From: Flammeovirgaceae bacterium
GTDB taxonomy: Bacteria; Bacteroidota; Bacteroidia; Cytophagales; Cyclobacteriaceae
DNA length: 64,000 nt
Direction of reading: 5' to 3'
Assembly (NCBI GenBank): GCA_013204595.1
Contig: JABMNK010000052.1
Location: 23,865-87,864 of the forward strand
The translations under genes and the position numbers were made by a program. Below, in pieces: positions 10,207 to 20,103 of the stretch (the first letter of the stretch is position 1; every line of letters starts with the position of its first letter). Below the pieces are notes generated by a model. The model saw only the letters and a program-made list of their open reading frames with translations. It had not been told where the DNA came from and did not search any database.

Positions 10207-13200
10207 ATGGTACCAGACGACGTTGTCTCTCTTTTTGAAAATGATACTGCACTCAATTTGCTTTTGGCATCCATTGACCAGAATCCTGTTAAAATCAAAT
10301 TAAAAGGATTGTCTGGAAGCGCCGATGCGATCAACCTACTCGCCGTTTCAAAAAAAACCAATAGACCCATTTTGGTCATTCTTCATGACAAAGAAGAAGC
10401 CAACTTATTAATCAATGATCTATTCAATTTGAACTACAAAGGTTCTTACTCCCTTTTTCCTACCTCATACAAAACCCCATATCAATTTGATTTAATTGAC
10501 AACGCTAATATCCTGCAGCGATCGGAAACATTAAATCACATCATGAATACAAAAAATCACATCGTACTCACTTATCCTGAGGCCCTTGTGGAAAAGGTAC
10601 TTAATAAAAGATCACTTATTCAAAATACCTTCAAGGCAAGTGTTGGAGAAAGTGTTGATGTCGAATTCCTTTCGGAATTATTTATCACCTACGGGTTTGA
10701 GGGAACAGACTTTGTTTATGAGCCTGGTCAATTTGCGGTAAGGGGAGGGATTGTGGACGTCTACTCCTATAGTTCAGCGTTTCCCTATCGGCTCGAATTA
10801 TTTGGAAATGAAATCGAAAGTATTCGGCAATTTGATCCGGAATCTCAATTATCCAGAGAGCGGGTGAAGGAGGCAATGATCATGCCCAATACCCAAACAA
10901 GACTGTTAAAGGAAGAACGTATTTCATTGTTGAATTATTTACCTGTAAATGCTCTTATTTGGATAAAGGACCTCCGAGAAACAGAAGATATAATTGCGCG
11001 GGGTTTTGAAAAAGCGACGCATTCGTTTGAAGAAATATTAAAGATCAGCAATGAAACCAAGGTCATAGATAGCCCTGAACTATTATTTGAAACCCCCGAT
11101 ACGTTCACTGCATCAATAAAGAACCGAACGGTTATTGAATTTGGCAAGCGTTCGTTTTTAAAGACGTCCATTGAAATTGACTTTGCCACTAAACCACAAC
11201 CTAGTTTTAATAAAAATTTTGAACTCCTTGCCGAAAGTTTAGGTCAGCTTCAACATGAAGATTTCAAGATTTTGATCTTTTCGGATTCGGACAAACAACT
11301 CGAACGCTTGGTGACCATTTTTGAAGAGCTCAATGTGGGCCTACATTTTATTGGTATAGTTGCAGGCCTACAGGCCGGATTCATCTCTGAAAACTTAAAA
11401 ATTGCCTGTTTCACAGACCATCAAATTTTTGACCGTATTCACCGTACGAATCAAAAACCCAAATTCAATAAAAAGAAAGCACTTTCATTAAAAGAGCTAA
11501 AATCATTACATACAGGTGATTATGTGGTTCATATAGACCATGGTATTGCGCGCTTCGCGGGATTAGATAAAATCTCTAGAAACGGCAACCAACAGGAAGT
11601 CATCAGATTGGTCTATCGAGATGATGACTTACTTTATGTAAGCATCCATGCGTTGCACAAAATCTCAAAATATGCGGGACAAGAAGGAACACCTCCTCTT
11701 ACCAACAAATTGGGCTCAAAAGAATGGGAGAGTAAAAAAAGTAAAGTAAAAAGTAAAGTAAAAGATATCGCCAAAGAACTCATCACACTTTACGCAAAAC
11801 GCAAAACCGCTCCCGGTTTTGCCTTTCCGAAGGATACTTTCTTGCAAGCCGAATTGGAATCGAGTTTTATGTACGAAGACACCCCTGACCAAAGCCTGGC
11901 TACTGCCGATATCAAACTAGATATGGAGCGGTCGCATCCGATGGATCGACTGATTTGTGGTGATGTAGGTTTTGGTAAAACCGAAATAGCCATTCGAGCC
12001 GCCTTTAAAGCCGTTAATGCGGGCAAACAAGTTGCCGTATTGGTTCCCACAACTATTTTGGCACTTCAACATTATCAAACTTTTTCCAAAAGACTAGAAG
12101 ATTTTCCAATTACTATCGAATTCATCAATAGATTCAAAAGCACTAAAGACATAACGCTGATTAAAAAGAAGGTAACCGCAGGGCACATCGACATCTTGAT
12201 AGGTACCCATCGTATTGTCAATAAAGACATCGTTTTCAAAGACCTCGGTCTCATGGTAATCGATGAAGAACAAAAGTTTGGGGTAAAAATAAAAGAGCAA
12301 TTGAAAGCCCTTCGTATTAATGTAGACGCCATGACCTTAACGGCTACCCCTATACCGAGAACCCTTCATTTTTCCTTGATGGGCGCACGGGATTTGTCCA
12401 TCATCTCAACGCCCCCCCCCAATCGAGTTCCAGTGACCACCGAAGTTTGCGAATTTAGCGAAGAGCTTATTCGAGATGCGGTGAGTCATGAGTTGCGACG
12501 CAAGGGTCAAGTGTTTTTTGTGCATAATAGAGTCGGAGATATTGAAAAAATGGCCAATATCATCTATAAACTTGTCCCGGACGCTAAAATAGGCATTGCG
12601 CATGGTCAGATGGATGGCAATAAATTGGAAAAAGTAATGGTTCAATTCATCAATGGAGATTTTGACGTCCTAGTTTCAACGAATATCATTGAATCGGGAT
12701 TAGATATCCCAAACGCCAATACCATAATTATTAACAGGGCAAACATGTTTGGCCTTTCGGACTTACACCAAATGAGAGGTCGGGTCGGTAGATCTAATAC
12801 CAAAGCCTACTGTTACCTGCTCACGGCGCCTCATGCGACGATTTCTGCGGATGCCAGAAAACGATTGATCACTTTAGAGGAGTTCTCGGATCTAGGTGAC
12901 GGCTTCAAAGTAGCCATGCACGATTTAGATATTCGCGGCGCTGGCAATTTATTGGGAAGTGAGCAAAGTGGTTTCATCAACGATTTGGGCTTTGAGATGT
13001 ATCATAAAATATTGGATGAAACCGTTTTAGAACTGAAAGAAACCGAATTCAGTGAGCTCTTCAAAGATGAATTAATTAATAAAACGACTATTGAGAATTT
13101 CGCAAAAGAATGTGTGTTAGAAACCGATCTTGAAATACTCATCCCTCAAGAATACGTGAGCAATACTTCCGAAAGGCTTCAATTGTACAATGATCTTGAT

Positions 13201-13551
13201 ACTATTGATTCTGAAGACGGTCTCGCTCAGCTCGAAAAAAACATCTTAGATAAATTTGGCAAAATACCCGCTCCGGTTCATGAATTGTTTAAATCTGTTA
13301 AATTGAGATGGATGGGCCTCACATTTGGTGTTGATAAAATAATTCTGAAAAACAACGCCCTTAAACTGAATATCGAAAACGACAAAAAGGATAGTTATTT
13401 TCAATCAAAGGCATTCAAGGCTATGATTTCATTTGCTCAATCGCAACCTTCCCGTTGTAAAATCAAAGAGCACAACAATAAATTGATGATTTCAATTGAC
13501 AAAATTGCAGGTATAGACGCTGCTCTTAACATTTTCTCCCTTCTTAATTAA
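10207..13551 (+). CDS. mfd: Transcription-repair coupling factor Mfd (left-arm copy)
   Basis: Exact mirror of 26586-29930. The ATG at 10207 is preferred over the TTG at 10183 used in the ORF track. The C9 homopolymer at 12412-12420 has the same length as the G9 in the other arm. Confidence 0.9.
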   Translation: MVPDDVVSLFENDTALNLLLASIDQNPVKIKLKGLSGSADAINLLAVSKKTNRPILVILHDKEEANLLINDLFNLNYKGSYSLFPTSYKTPYQFDLIDNANILQRSETLNHIMNTKNHIVLTYPEALVEKVLNKRSLIQNTFKASVGESVDVEFLSELFITYGFEGTDFVYEPGQFAVRGGIVDVYSYSSAFPYRLELFGNEIESIRQFDPESQLSRERVKEAMIMPNTQTRLLKEERISLLNYLPVNALIWIKDLRETEDIIARGFEKATHSFEEILKISNETKVIDSPELLFETPDTFTASIKNRTVIEFGKRSFLKTSIEIDFATKPQPSFNKNFELLAESLGQLQHEDFKILIFSDSDKQLERLVTIFEELNVGLHFIGIVAGLQAGFISENLKIACFTDHQIFDRIHRTNQKPKFNKKKALSLKELKSLHTGDYVVHIDHGIARFAGLDKISRNGNQQEVIRLVYRDDDLLYVSIHALHKISKYAGQEGTPPLTNKLGSKEWESKKSKVKSKVKDIAKELITLYAKRKTAPGFAFPKDTFLQAELESSFMYEDTPDQSLATADIKLDMERSHPMDRLICGDVGFGKTEIAIRAAFKAVNAGKQVAVLVPTTILALQHYQTFSKRLEDFPITIEFINRFKSTKDITLIKKKVTAGHIDILIGTHRIVNKDIVFKDLGLMVIDEEQKFGVKIKEQLKALRINVDAMTLTATPIPRTLHFSLMGARDLSIISTPPPNRVPVTTEVCEFSEELIRDAVSHELRRKGQVFFVHNRVGDIEKMANIIYKLVPDAKIGIAHGQMDGNKLEKVMVQFINGDFDVLVSTNIIESGLDIPNANTIIINRANMFGLSDLHQMRGRVGRSNTKAYCYLLTAPHATISADARKRLITLEEFSDLGDGFKVAMHDLDIRGAGNLLGSEQSGFINDLGFEMYHKILDETVLELKETEFSELFKDELINKTTIENFAKECVLETDLEILIPQEYVSNTSERLQLYNDLDTIDSEDGLAQLEKNILDKFGKIPAPVHELFKSVKLRWMGLTFGVDKIILKNNALKLNIENDKKDSYFQSKAFKAMISFAQSQPSRCKIKEHNNKLMISIDKIAGIDAALNIFSLLN

Positions 13552-13679
13552 AATATTTATCTTACCTTAGTAATGGTGTTTTTAATCCTTTTATTTAATT
13601 TGGATCGATATTTTTAACACGACAAAGTAATTTTTAATTAATTTAGCCCCTTAAGCCATCATCTAGAGTTATTCATTTT

Positions 13680-15023
13680 ATGAAAAATAATTTTTACTCG
13701 GTGAAAAGTTGGAGTATTTGTATGTCCTCCGCTTTCCTATTAAGTTCTTGTATCTTCGGTGGATCAGGACGTCCAGATAGTAATAATCCAGGCAAGGCAA
13801 GTACCGTTACTGGTCTGGAATATAATGTTGAAGAAGAGGGTTTTCAGGTTAGCGAATACTCCGGTCAACCCATTGGTCCCAATTTAATCTTTATCGAAGG
13901 TGGTAGAACCACTTTGGGATCTTCAGAAGAAGATGTCCTCAACTATCGAGATAATGTTGAAAGAACAGTAACTGTCGCTTCTTTTTACATGGATGAAACA
14001 GAAGTCACAAACATCAACTGGCTAGAATACGAGTATTATATTCGTAAGGATTCTGATGAACTTTATTGGAAAAACAATCTTCCTGATACAACTGTATGGG
14101 CTAGGGATCTTGCCTTTAATGATCCTTATGTTTCCCAATATTACAGATATCCCGGCTTTCGGTTTTTCCCTGTCGTAGGCGTAAATTGGCGACAAGCCGT
14201 GAACTATTGCAGTTGGAGAACTACCGTTGTAAATTTTCAATTAGCTACCGAAGCTGGTTTCTTTGAGGATAACGGAGATGGTGGTGGCCAAGACACCTTC
14301 GCCGAAGGCGATGAAGCGCCTACTTCTGTACAAGGGAATAGTGCTCGTGTTCCGATTGAAACAGGCATTGTACTTCCTGATTTCAGATTACCAACAGAGG
14401 CCGAATGGGAATATGCCGCACAGGCCCTCATTGGCACGCAATATTTGGATGAACAACAAACGCATCAAAGATTATATCCTTGGGATGGTCATACCTTAAG
14501 GAATCCTTATGGAAAAAGTCTCGGTTATATGTTGGCCAATTATAAAAGAGGTCGTGGTGATTATGCAGGTATCGCTGGTAAGTTAAATGATGGTTCTATG
14601 ATTACCGACTATGTTTATAACTACCCACCTAACGATTATGGACTCTACAACATGGCTGGTAATGTAAACGAATGGGTTCAAGATGTTTATAGACCCCTGT
14701 CTTTTGAATATATGGATGACTTAAATCCTGTCAGACTAGATGGCACCTTAGATGAGGAAGAGGGTTATGATCCTACTTATAATCTAATCGGTAATGAAAA
14801 GCCATACGGGTCTTTAGAAGAGGCGATCGCTGCAGGTATCCCACAATCAATGTATAGCGAAGATAGCCCTCCTACGAAGCGTATGAGAGTCTTCAAAGGT
14901 GGTTCATGGCAAGACGTGGCATATTGGCTATCTCCAGGCACGAGACGCGCAATATTTGAAGATTCCTCGACAGCCGCCATTGGGTTTAGATGTGCCATGA
15001 TTCACGCTGGATCAAATTATTAA
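13680..15023 (+). CDS. gldJ: GldJ-like SUMF1/FGE-family lipoprotein (left-arm copy)
   Basis: Exact mirror of 25114-26457, with the lipobox cysteine and SUMF1-type fold residues intact. Confidence 0.7.
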   Translation: MKNNFYSVKSWSICMSSAFLLSSCIFGGSGRPDSNNPGKASTVTGLEYNVEEEGFQVSEYSGQPIGPNLIFIEGGRTTLGSSEEDVLNYRDNVERTVTVASFYMDETEVTNINWLEYEYYIRKDSDELYWKNNLPDTTVWARDLAFNDPYVSQYYRYPGFRFFPVVGVNWRQAVNYCSWRTTVVNFQLATEAGFFEDNGDGGGQDTFAEGDEAPTSVQGNSARVPIETGIVLPDFRLPTEAEWEYAAQALIGTQYLDEQQTHQRLYPWDGHTLRNPYGKSLGYMLANYKRGRGDYAGIAGKLNDGSMITDYVYNYPPNDYGLYNMAGNVNEWVQDVYRPLSFEYMDDLNPVRLDGTLDEEEGYDPTYNLIGNEKPYGSLEEAIAAGIPQSMYSEDSPPTKRMRVFKGGSWQDVAYWLSPGTRRAIFEDSSTAAIGFRCAMIHAGSNY

Positions 15024-15040
15024 CAATAGAGAAATTTACG

Positions 15041-15071
15041 AAAAGGCTATCTTCAATGAAGATAGCCTTTT
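15041..15071. terminator. Bidirectional hairpin terminator between gldJ-like and comF (left-arm copy)
   Basis: The stem AAAAGGCTATCTTCA pairs with TGAAGATAGCCTTTT and a T run follows on the plus strand. It lies between two convergent genes and mirrors 25066-25096. Confidence 0.85.
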
Positions 15072-15773
15072 TTATTTGCCCGTGACGGCAGCTAAAATAA
15101 TTATTCTCTGTACATATGGAGACAAAAGTTCACAAATAGTGCTCATAGTCGCTCCTGTAGTTACCACGTCATCTACGATGATAACAGACTTTCCTTTCAG
15201 TAAATTTACCTGCTCTACCAAATAGACATTTTCCAACTGCCGCCATCTATCAACAACTCTGCTGGTTGCTTGTGTTTTTGGATCACTAATCCTAACCAGA
15301 AATTGCTCTTTTATTGGTATGTTCAATACCGCTGACAGTCCTTTACAGATTTCATGACTTTGATTATAGCCTCGCTTTCGTTCTTTCTCTGGATGCATCG
15401 GTATAGGCAAAAGATAATCTGCCTCCAGATGGCCGTGCCGCATAAGGTGCCTTCCAAAATAAGTCCCTAACATGACCGCTAAGGCTGGTTGTCCCTTGTA
15501 CTTAAGCTTATGCAACAACGATTGAGCGACACCCCCTTCTCTAAAATGCAGGTAGGCTATGGCTGCTGATACTTTTGGTAGATAGGAAAAATAGTTAAAA
15601 AATGCCTGTTCATGCTCCTGCGCATATTTAGTTACGGGCAAACTGGTCAGACAGATCGTGCATAAATAACTTTCATTTTTAAGTAAATTGTCGCCACAAT
15701 GCACACAAATCTCTGGATATATAAGAGATAGGAAATCTTGCCAAAGTATTTTTGTAAAAAAATTGTGTGACAT
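15072..15773 (-). CDS. comF: ComF family phosphoribosyltransferase (left-arm copy)
   Basis: Exact mirror of 24364-25065. Confidence 0.85.
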   Translation of the reverse strand: MSHNFFTKILWQDFLSLIYPEICVHCGDNLLKNESYLCTICLTSLPVTKYAQEHEQAFFNYFSYLPKVSAAIAYLHFREGGVAQSLLHKLKYKGQPALAVMLGTYFGRHLMRHGHLEADYLLPIPMHPEKERKRGYNQSHEICKGLSAVLNIPIKEQFLVRISDPKTQATSRVVDRWRQLENVYLVEQVNLLKGKSVIIVDDVVTTGATMSTICELLSPYVQRIIILAAVTGK

Positions 15774-15956
15774 TTAGTTAATTTACGAATAATGGATTGA
15801 AATGTTTTGCTATTGGCTGTATATTCACTTTAAACCAACAGCATAGTACAACAAGCGATGGCTATCTAATCATGAAACGCACTGTCATTGCACCCTGAAC
15901 TTAAGTTAACATTATACGTTGTATCTATTAATACGTTTTTATAATTACCGCTGCGA

Positions 15957-18900
15957 ATGGCCAGTACACCCTTAGAAGAAAACTTAAACCGCTTTCGAAA
16001 AAAATATTTTCTTAATAAATTATTAAGAGGCTGTTTGCTCTTTACCTGTATACTATTGCTCTATCTGCTCTTGATTGCGTGCATTGAATCCATTTTTCGT
16101 CCAGGTATTTTGATCAGAAGTTTCCTCTTCTTTATAAGCATCGTTCTTCTCTCTGGGGGTTTATGGCTATTCATTTTACGTCATTTACGGGCGCTATTGA
16201 CTGTAGACAAAGATTTAAGCAATGCCGAAGCGGCGATCCTCATTGGCGATCAATTTTCAGACATTGGCGACCGCCTACTCAACACACTACAACTTTTAAG
16301 GCTTTCGAATACACCCAATTCCCTTATTCAGGCCAGTATTGAGCAACGAAATCACCGCTTTAGTGCACACCACTTTGACCAAGCCATTGATTTTAAGGCT
16401 AATCGTTTGTACGCCTGGTACCTGCTCCCTATCCTGGCCGCCTTTGTTGGTGTCGGGATGCTTGTTCCAAACTTATATGTTGAAAGCTCCCAACGAATCA
16501 TCAACTATAATCAATTTTACGCAATACCCGCTCCTTTTGAATTCGTCATCACCTCACCGGAACTTCGTGCCTTTAAAAATGATGGATTCACCTTAAACGT
16601 ATCGACCGAAGGGGATAAACTTCCAGCCCTTTGTTATATAGAATTTGGCAATCAAAAAGTACCCATGCGCCAGACAGGCCAAGGTCAATTTACATACAAC
16701 TTTGAAAGTGTTCAGCAAAACATACCATTTCAACTCTCAGCCGCTGGTGTTCAAAGTAATCCATTGCTACTTGAGGTAGTCTCAAGGCCTGAACTTATAA
16801 ATTTTAATATCGGTCTTGTATACCCCGCACACACACAACGCAAAAATGAAGTCCTTATCAATAATGGTAACCTTAATGTCCCCGAAGGCACTAAAATAAC
16901 GTGGAATATCAGCACCTCCACAACGGATAACGTCAATCTTGCCTTTGGCATCGATTCGGTGATAGAGATGGCATATACCACTGATAATCAGTATTTTGTC
17001 GCTAATACAATCGCTACGAAAAACACAGAATACTTCATTAATCTAGCCAACAAAAACGGCACTAATCGTGACGATTTAAAATATTACATTAATGTAACTT
17101 TTGATCTGTTTCCAACTTTAGGCGTCGCCTTTATACTCGACACCGTTTATTATGAGTCGCTCCTTATCACCGGACAGAGTGCAGACGATTATGGAATAGC
17201 GACCATGTCTATTACTCAAACAGGCTCCACAGACACGAACATTAGTCTTACCGTCAATCCCAACAGCCTCAAACATTTATTTTATCATGAAATCCCCATC
17301 ACCAAAGAAATGTTCAATTCAAAGGAGCTTCATACTTTCCAAGTTCGGGCTAGCGACAATGACCAAATTAATGGCTCTAAGACGACCTCTTCTCGTATCT
17401 ATACACTCCAAATACCTGCTAGTATTGATCTAACAGCCAACGTTAAAAGCAGCACTGCCGATACACAAAAAGACCTTGAACAATTATTAGATAAAAACAA
17501 GGAGTTGAACAATAGCCTCGAAGCTATCCAAGAACGCCTGCGCAGTCAAAAAGAACTGCAATGGCAAGAAAAACAACTCTTAAAAGATGTGCTAAAACAA
17601 AAGTCTGATATTCAATCAAACATAGAAAATCTAAGCCAAGAAATGGAAAGTCTAAACAAAAAACAAGAAAAATTCGGGCAAAGAAGTGCGCAATTACAAG
17701 AAATGGCTGAGCAATTAAAAGCGCTCATGGACGACTTGTTAGATGATGAAACCAAAAGATTATTTGCCGAATTAGAACAATTATTACTAGAAAAGGGAAC
17801 ACTACCACAAATACAACAAACTGTCTCCGACATCCATCACAAAGAAGAATCATTACAACAAGAGCTTGAACGAGCCTTGGCCCTATTCAAAAGGATCAAA
17901 TTGGAGAGTGCCCTCGAGAAAACACATAAAGAGCTAAGGACGCTCTCCTCTGTACAAGACAGCCTGTCAGCCCATACGCGCAAGAAGGACATTCCTCTTG
18001 ATTCAATAGTCGATGAACAAAATGATATTAACAATAAATTTATGGCTCTAGAAGAAGAATTAAAGGCAATTGAGGAACTCAACCAAGAACTAGATCGTCC
18101 AGAGCCCCTCACCAATACAAACGATCAGCAACAAGCCATCGATAATGGATTAGAACAGATTAACGATCAGTTAAAACAGGGGAATCGCCAAAAGGCCAGC
18201 AAAATGCAACAAGAAACTGGCCAAAAAATGAAGGCCCTCAGCAAGACAATAGCGGACATGCAAGATAATATGCAATCGGAAACACTCAGTGAAAACATTA
18301 ATGACCTCAATCAGCTACTTGATAATCTAATTAAACTGTCCTTTCTGCAAGAGTCCCTTATCAAGAGTTTTCGCTCCGTAGAGCAAATTGACCCTCGATT
18401 CGTGACGCTCTCCCAAGATCAATTAAGTATCAAGGATAACATCGACATACTATCGGACAGCCTCACCGCTTTATCTAAACGAATTGTCCAAATTAGCAGT
18501 TTTGTCACCAGTGAACTGAACGAATTGAATAGAAACATTGATGAGTCGATTCATCAATTGCGTGAACGAGATAAAAACAAAGCCGCAGTGAATCAACAAT
18601 ACGCTATGACATCAATGAACAATTTGGCCCTACTACTGGACGACCTACTGCAGCAAATGCAAGCAACCGCAAATGCGCAAGGTGATGGAAAAACCAAAAA
18701 ACCTGGCCAAGGAAACCTACCTAGTCTACAAGAAATGCAAAAGCAGCTTTCAGAGCAGATAGAAAATTTGCAAAAAAGCGGTCTCGAAGGACGTAAATTA
18801 TCTCAAGAACTCGCCGAAATGGCGGCTAGACAAGAAATGATCCGAAATGAATTAAACAAATTAAATAAACAGCTAAAAGGGCAGCCGGGCAATGAAAATG

Positions 18901-19235
18901 CCAACGACAACCTACAAAAGGCACTAAGTGATATGGAAAAAAATGAAATGGACTTAGTCAATAAGCGTATTACCCAGGAGCTTATCAATAGACAAAAAAA
19001 TATTTTAAGTAGGATGCTGGCAGGTGAAAACGCCATGAAAGAACAGGAACTTGACAAAGAGCGAGAGGGCCAAACAGCTAAAGACTATCCTAGAAACTTT
19101 CCTAACGTTTTCCAAGATTATTTGAACTCCAAAGAACAAGAAATAGAATTATTAGAAACAGTACCTGTAAATTTACATCCATTCTATAAATCAGAAGTGC
19201 AAAAATATTTTCTCCGTTTAAGAAATGAACCCTGA
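15957..19235 (+). CDS. DUF4175 family coiled-coil membrane protein (left-arm copy)
   Basis: Exact mirror of 20902-24180. Its TGA stop overlaps the ATG of the next gene by one base. Confidence 0.8.
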   Translation: MASTPLEENLNRFRKKYFLNKLLRGCLLFTCILLLYLLLIACIESIFRPGILIRSFLFFISIVLLSGGLWLFILRHLRALLTVDKDLSNAEAAILIGDQFSDIGDRLLNTLQLLRLSNTPNSLIQASIEQRNHRFSAHHFDQAIDFKANRLYAWYLLPILAAFVGVGMLVPNLYVESSQRIINYNQFYAIPAPFEFVITSPELRAFKNDGFTLNVSTEGDKLPALCYIEFGNQKVPMRQTGQGQFTYNFESVQQNIPFQLSAAGVQSNPLLLEVVSRPELINFNIGLVYPAHTQRKNEVLINNGNLNVPEGTKITWNISTSTTDNVNLAFGIDSVIEMAYTTDNQYFVANTIATKNTEYFINLANKNGTNRDDLKYYINVTFDLFPTLGVAFILDTVYYESLLITGQSADDYGIATMSITQTGSTDTNISLTVNPNSLKHLFYHEIPITKEMFNSKELHTFQVRASDNDQINGSKTTSSRIYTLQIPASIDLTANVKSSTADTQKDLEQLLDKNKELNNSLEAIQERLRSQKELQWQEKQLLKDVLKQKSDIQSNIENLSQEMESLNKKQEKFGQRSAQLQEMAEQLKALMDDLLDDETKRLFAELEQLLLEKGTLPQIQQTVSDIHHKEESLQQELERALALFKRIKLESALEKTHKELRTLSSVQDSLSAHTRKKDIPLDSIVDEQNDINNKFMALEEELKAIEELNQELDRPEPLTNTNDQQQAIDNGLEQINDQLKQGNRQKASKMQQETGQKMKALSKTIADMQDNMQSETLSENINDLNQLLDNLIKLSFLQESLIKSFRSVEQIDPRFVTLSQDQLSIKDNIDILSDSLTALSKRIVQISSFVTSELNELNRNIDESIHQLRERDKNKAAVNQQYAMTSMNNLALLLDDLLQQMQATANAQGDGKTKKPGQGNLPSLQEMQKQLSEQIENLQKSGLEGRKLSQELAEMAARQEMIRNELNKLNKQLKGQPGNENANDNLQKALSDMEKNEMDLVNKRITQELINRQKNILSRMLAGENAMKEQELDKEREGQTAKDYPRNFPNVFQDYLNSKEQEIELLETVPVNLHPFYKSEVQKYFLRLRNEP

Positions 19236-19633
19236 TGAAATGCATCAAATTAGATATCCCCTCAGTACTTGATAACATTCGAATCATTGAAAGCTTCATT
19301 GATAATGCCAAAGATCATTATGATTTGACAGATGATATTTATGGAAATATTGTGATCGCAGTTACAGAATGTGTCAACAACGCCATCGTCCATGGCAATC
19401 ATTCTGATCGTTCCAAATTAGTTCATATACAATTATTAATAGAAGATCATACCATACGCTTTATTGTTCAAAACGAGGGTGAGGGATTCGATTATAACAA
19501 CATTTCGGATCCCACGGCACCTGAAAACATCCATAAGCTAGGAGGTCGGGGTCTTTTTCTTATGCGCAATCTCTGCGATGAAATAGAATTTGACAGAAAT
19601 GGAACTCAGATAGAACTCAAATTCTACCTATAA
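19235..19633 (+). CDS. RsbW-like ATP-binding protein (left-arm copy)
   Basis: Exact mirror of 20504-20902. It is followed 2 bases later by ybeY. Confidence 0.8.
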   Translation: MKCIKLDIPSVLDNIRIIESFIDNAKDHYDLTDDIYGNIVIAVTECVNNAIVHGNHSDRSKLVHIQLLIEDHTIRFIVQNEGEGFDYNNISDPTAPENIHKLGGRGLFLMRNLCDEIEFDRNGTQIELKFYL

Positions 19634-19635
19634 AC

Positions 19636-20103
19636 ATGAAAAAACTGCATTTCCATTTTGAAGATATTTCACCTATTGGCTTGCCTGATAATATAAATCT
19701 TTGGCTAGCCCAGGTGATTTCTGCAGAACACTTTGTGGTTGATAACCTCAATTTCATTTTTTGTTCAGATAATTATTTACTGGAAATAAATAATACCTAT
19801 TTGAATCACGATTACTTTACCGACATTATTACCTTCGATCTAAGCGAAATCGAAGAACAAATTTCCGGTGATCTTTTTATTAGCCTGGATCGTGTAACTG
19901 AGAATGCGCAAAAATTTTCCTGCTTATTTGAAAACGAATTGCTTCGCGTAATGGTTCATGGAATACTTCATCTTTGTGGGTATAAGGATAAATCCGAAAC
20001 TGATCAAAAACTAATACGGTCAATGGAAGACTTCTATTTATCTTTGTACGACAGCATGAATGTTCCACGTGGAACATTCATGCTGTCGTACAAAGATAAA
20101 TAG
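19636..20103 (+). CDS. ybeY: Endoribonuclease YbeY (left-arm copy, chimeric C-terminus)
   Basis: Exact mirror of 20034-20501. Codon 145 straddles the palindrome axis, so residues from about 146 on (ending FMLSYKDK) are the antisense of the gene's own sequence and do not belong to the natural protein. The two ybeY copies converge and overlap by 70 bp. Confidence 0.85.
   Translation: MKKLHFHFEDISPIGLPDNINLWLAQVISAEHFVVDNLNFIFCSDNYLLEINNTYLNHDYFTDIITFDLSEIEEQISGDLFISLDRVTENAQKFSCLFENELLRVMVHGILHLCGYKDKSETDQKLIRSMEDFYLSLYDSMNVPRGTFMLSYKDK

Noticed and set aside
10183-10209. TTG start of Mfd, and similar TTG/GTG starts at 3845, 30132, 37945 and 57999
   Set aside because: An ATG lies a few codons downstream in each case and gives a normal family N-terminus or signal peptide.
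1-20068. A second functional set of 13 genes (paralogous duplication)
   Set aside because: Identity including intergenic DNA and homopolymers with a zero-length spacer is better explained by a fold-back copy; the copies are listed but not counted as separate genes.
20040-20100. Hairpin telomere of a linear chromosome
   Set aside because: The axis sits inside the coding end of ybeY on a parS-like site that has its own explanation, and no resolvase or telomere-type sequence is seen. It cannot be excluded without reads, but is less likely.
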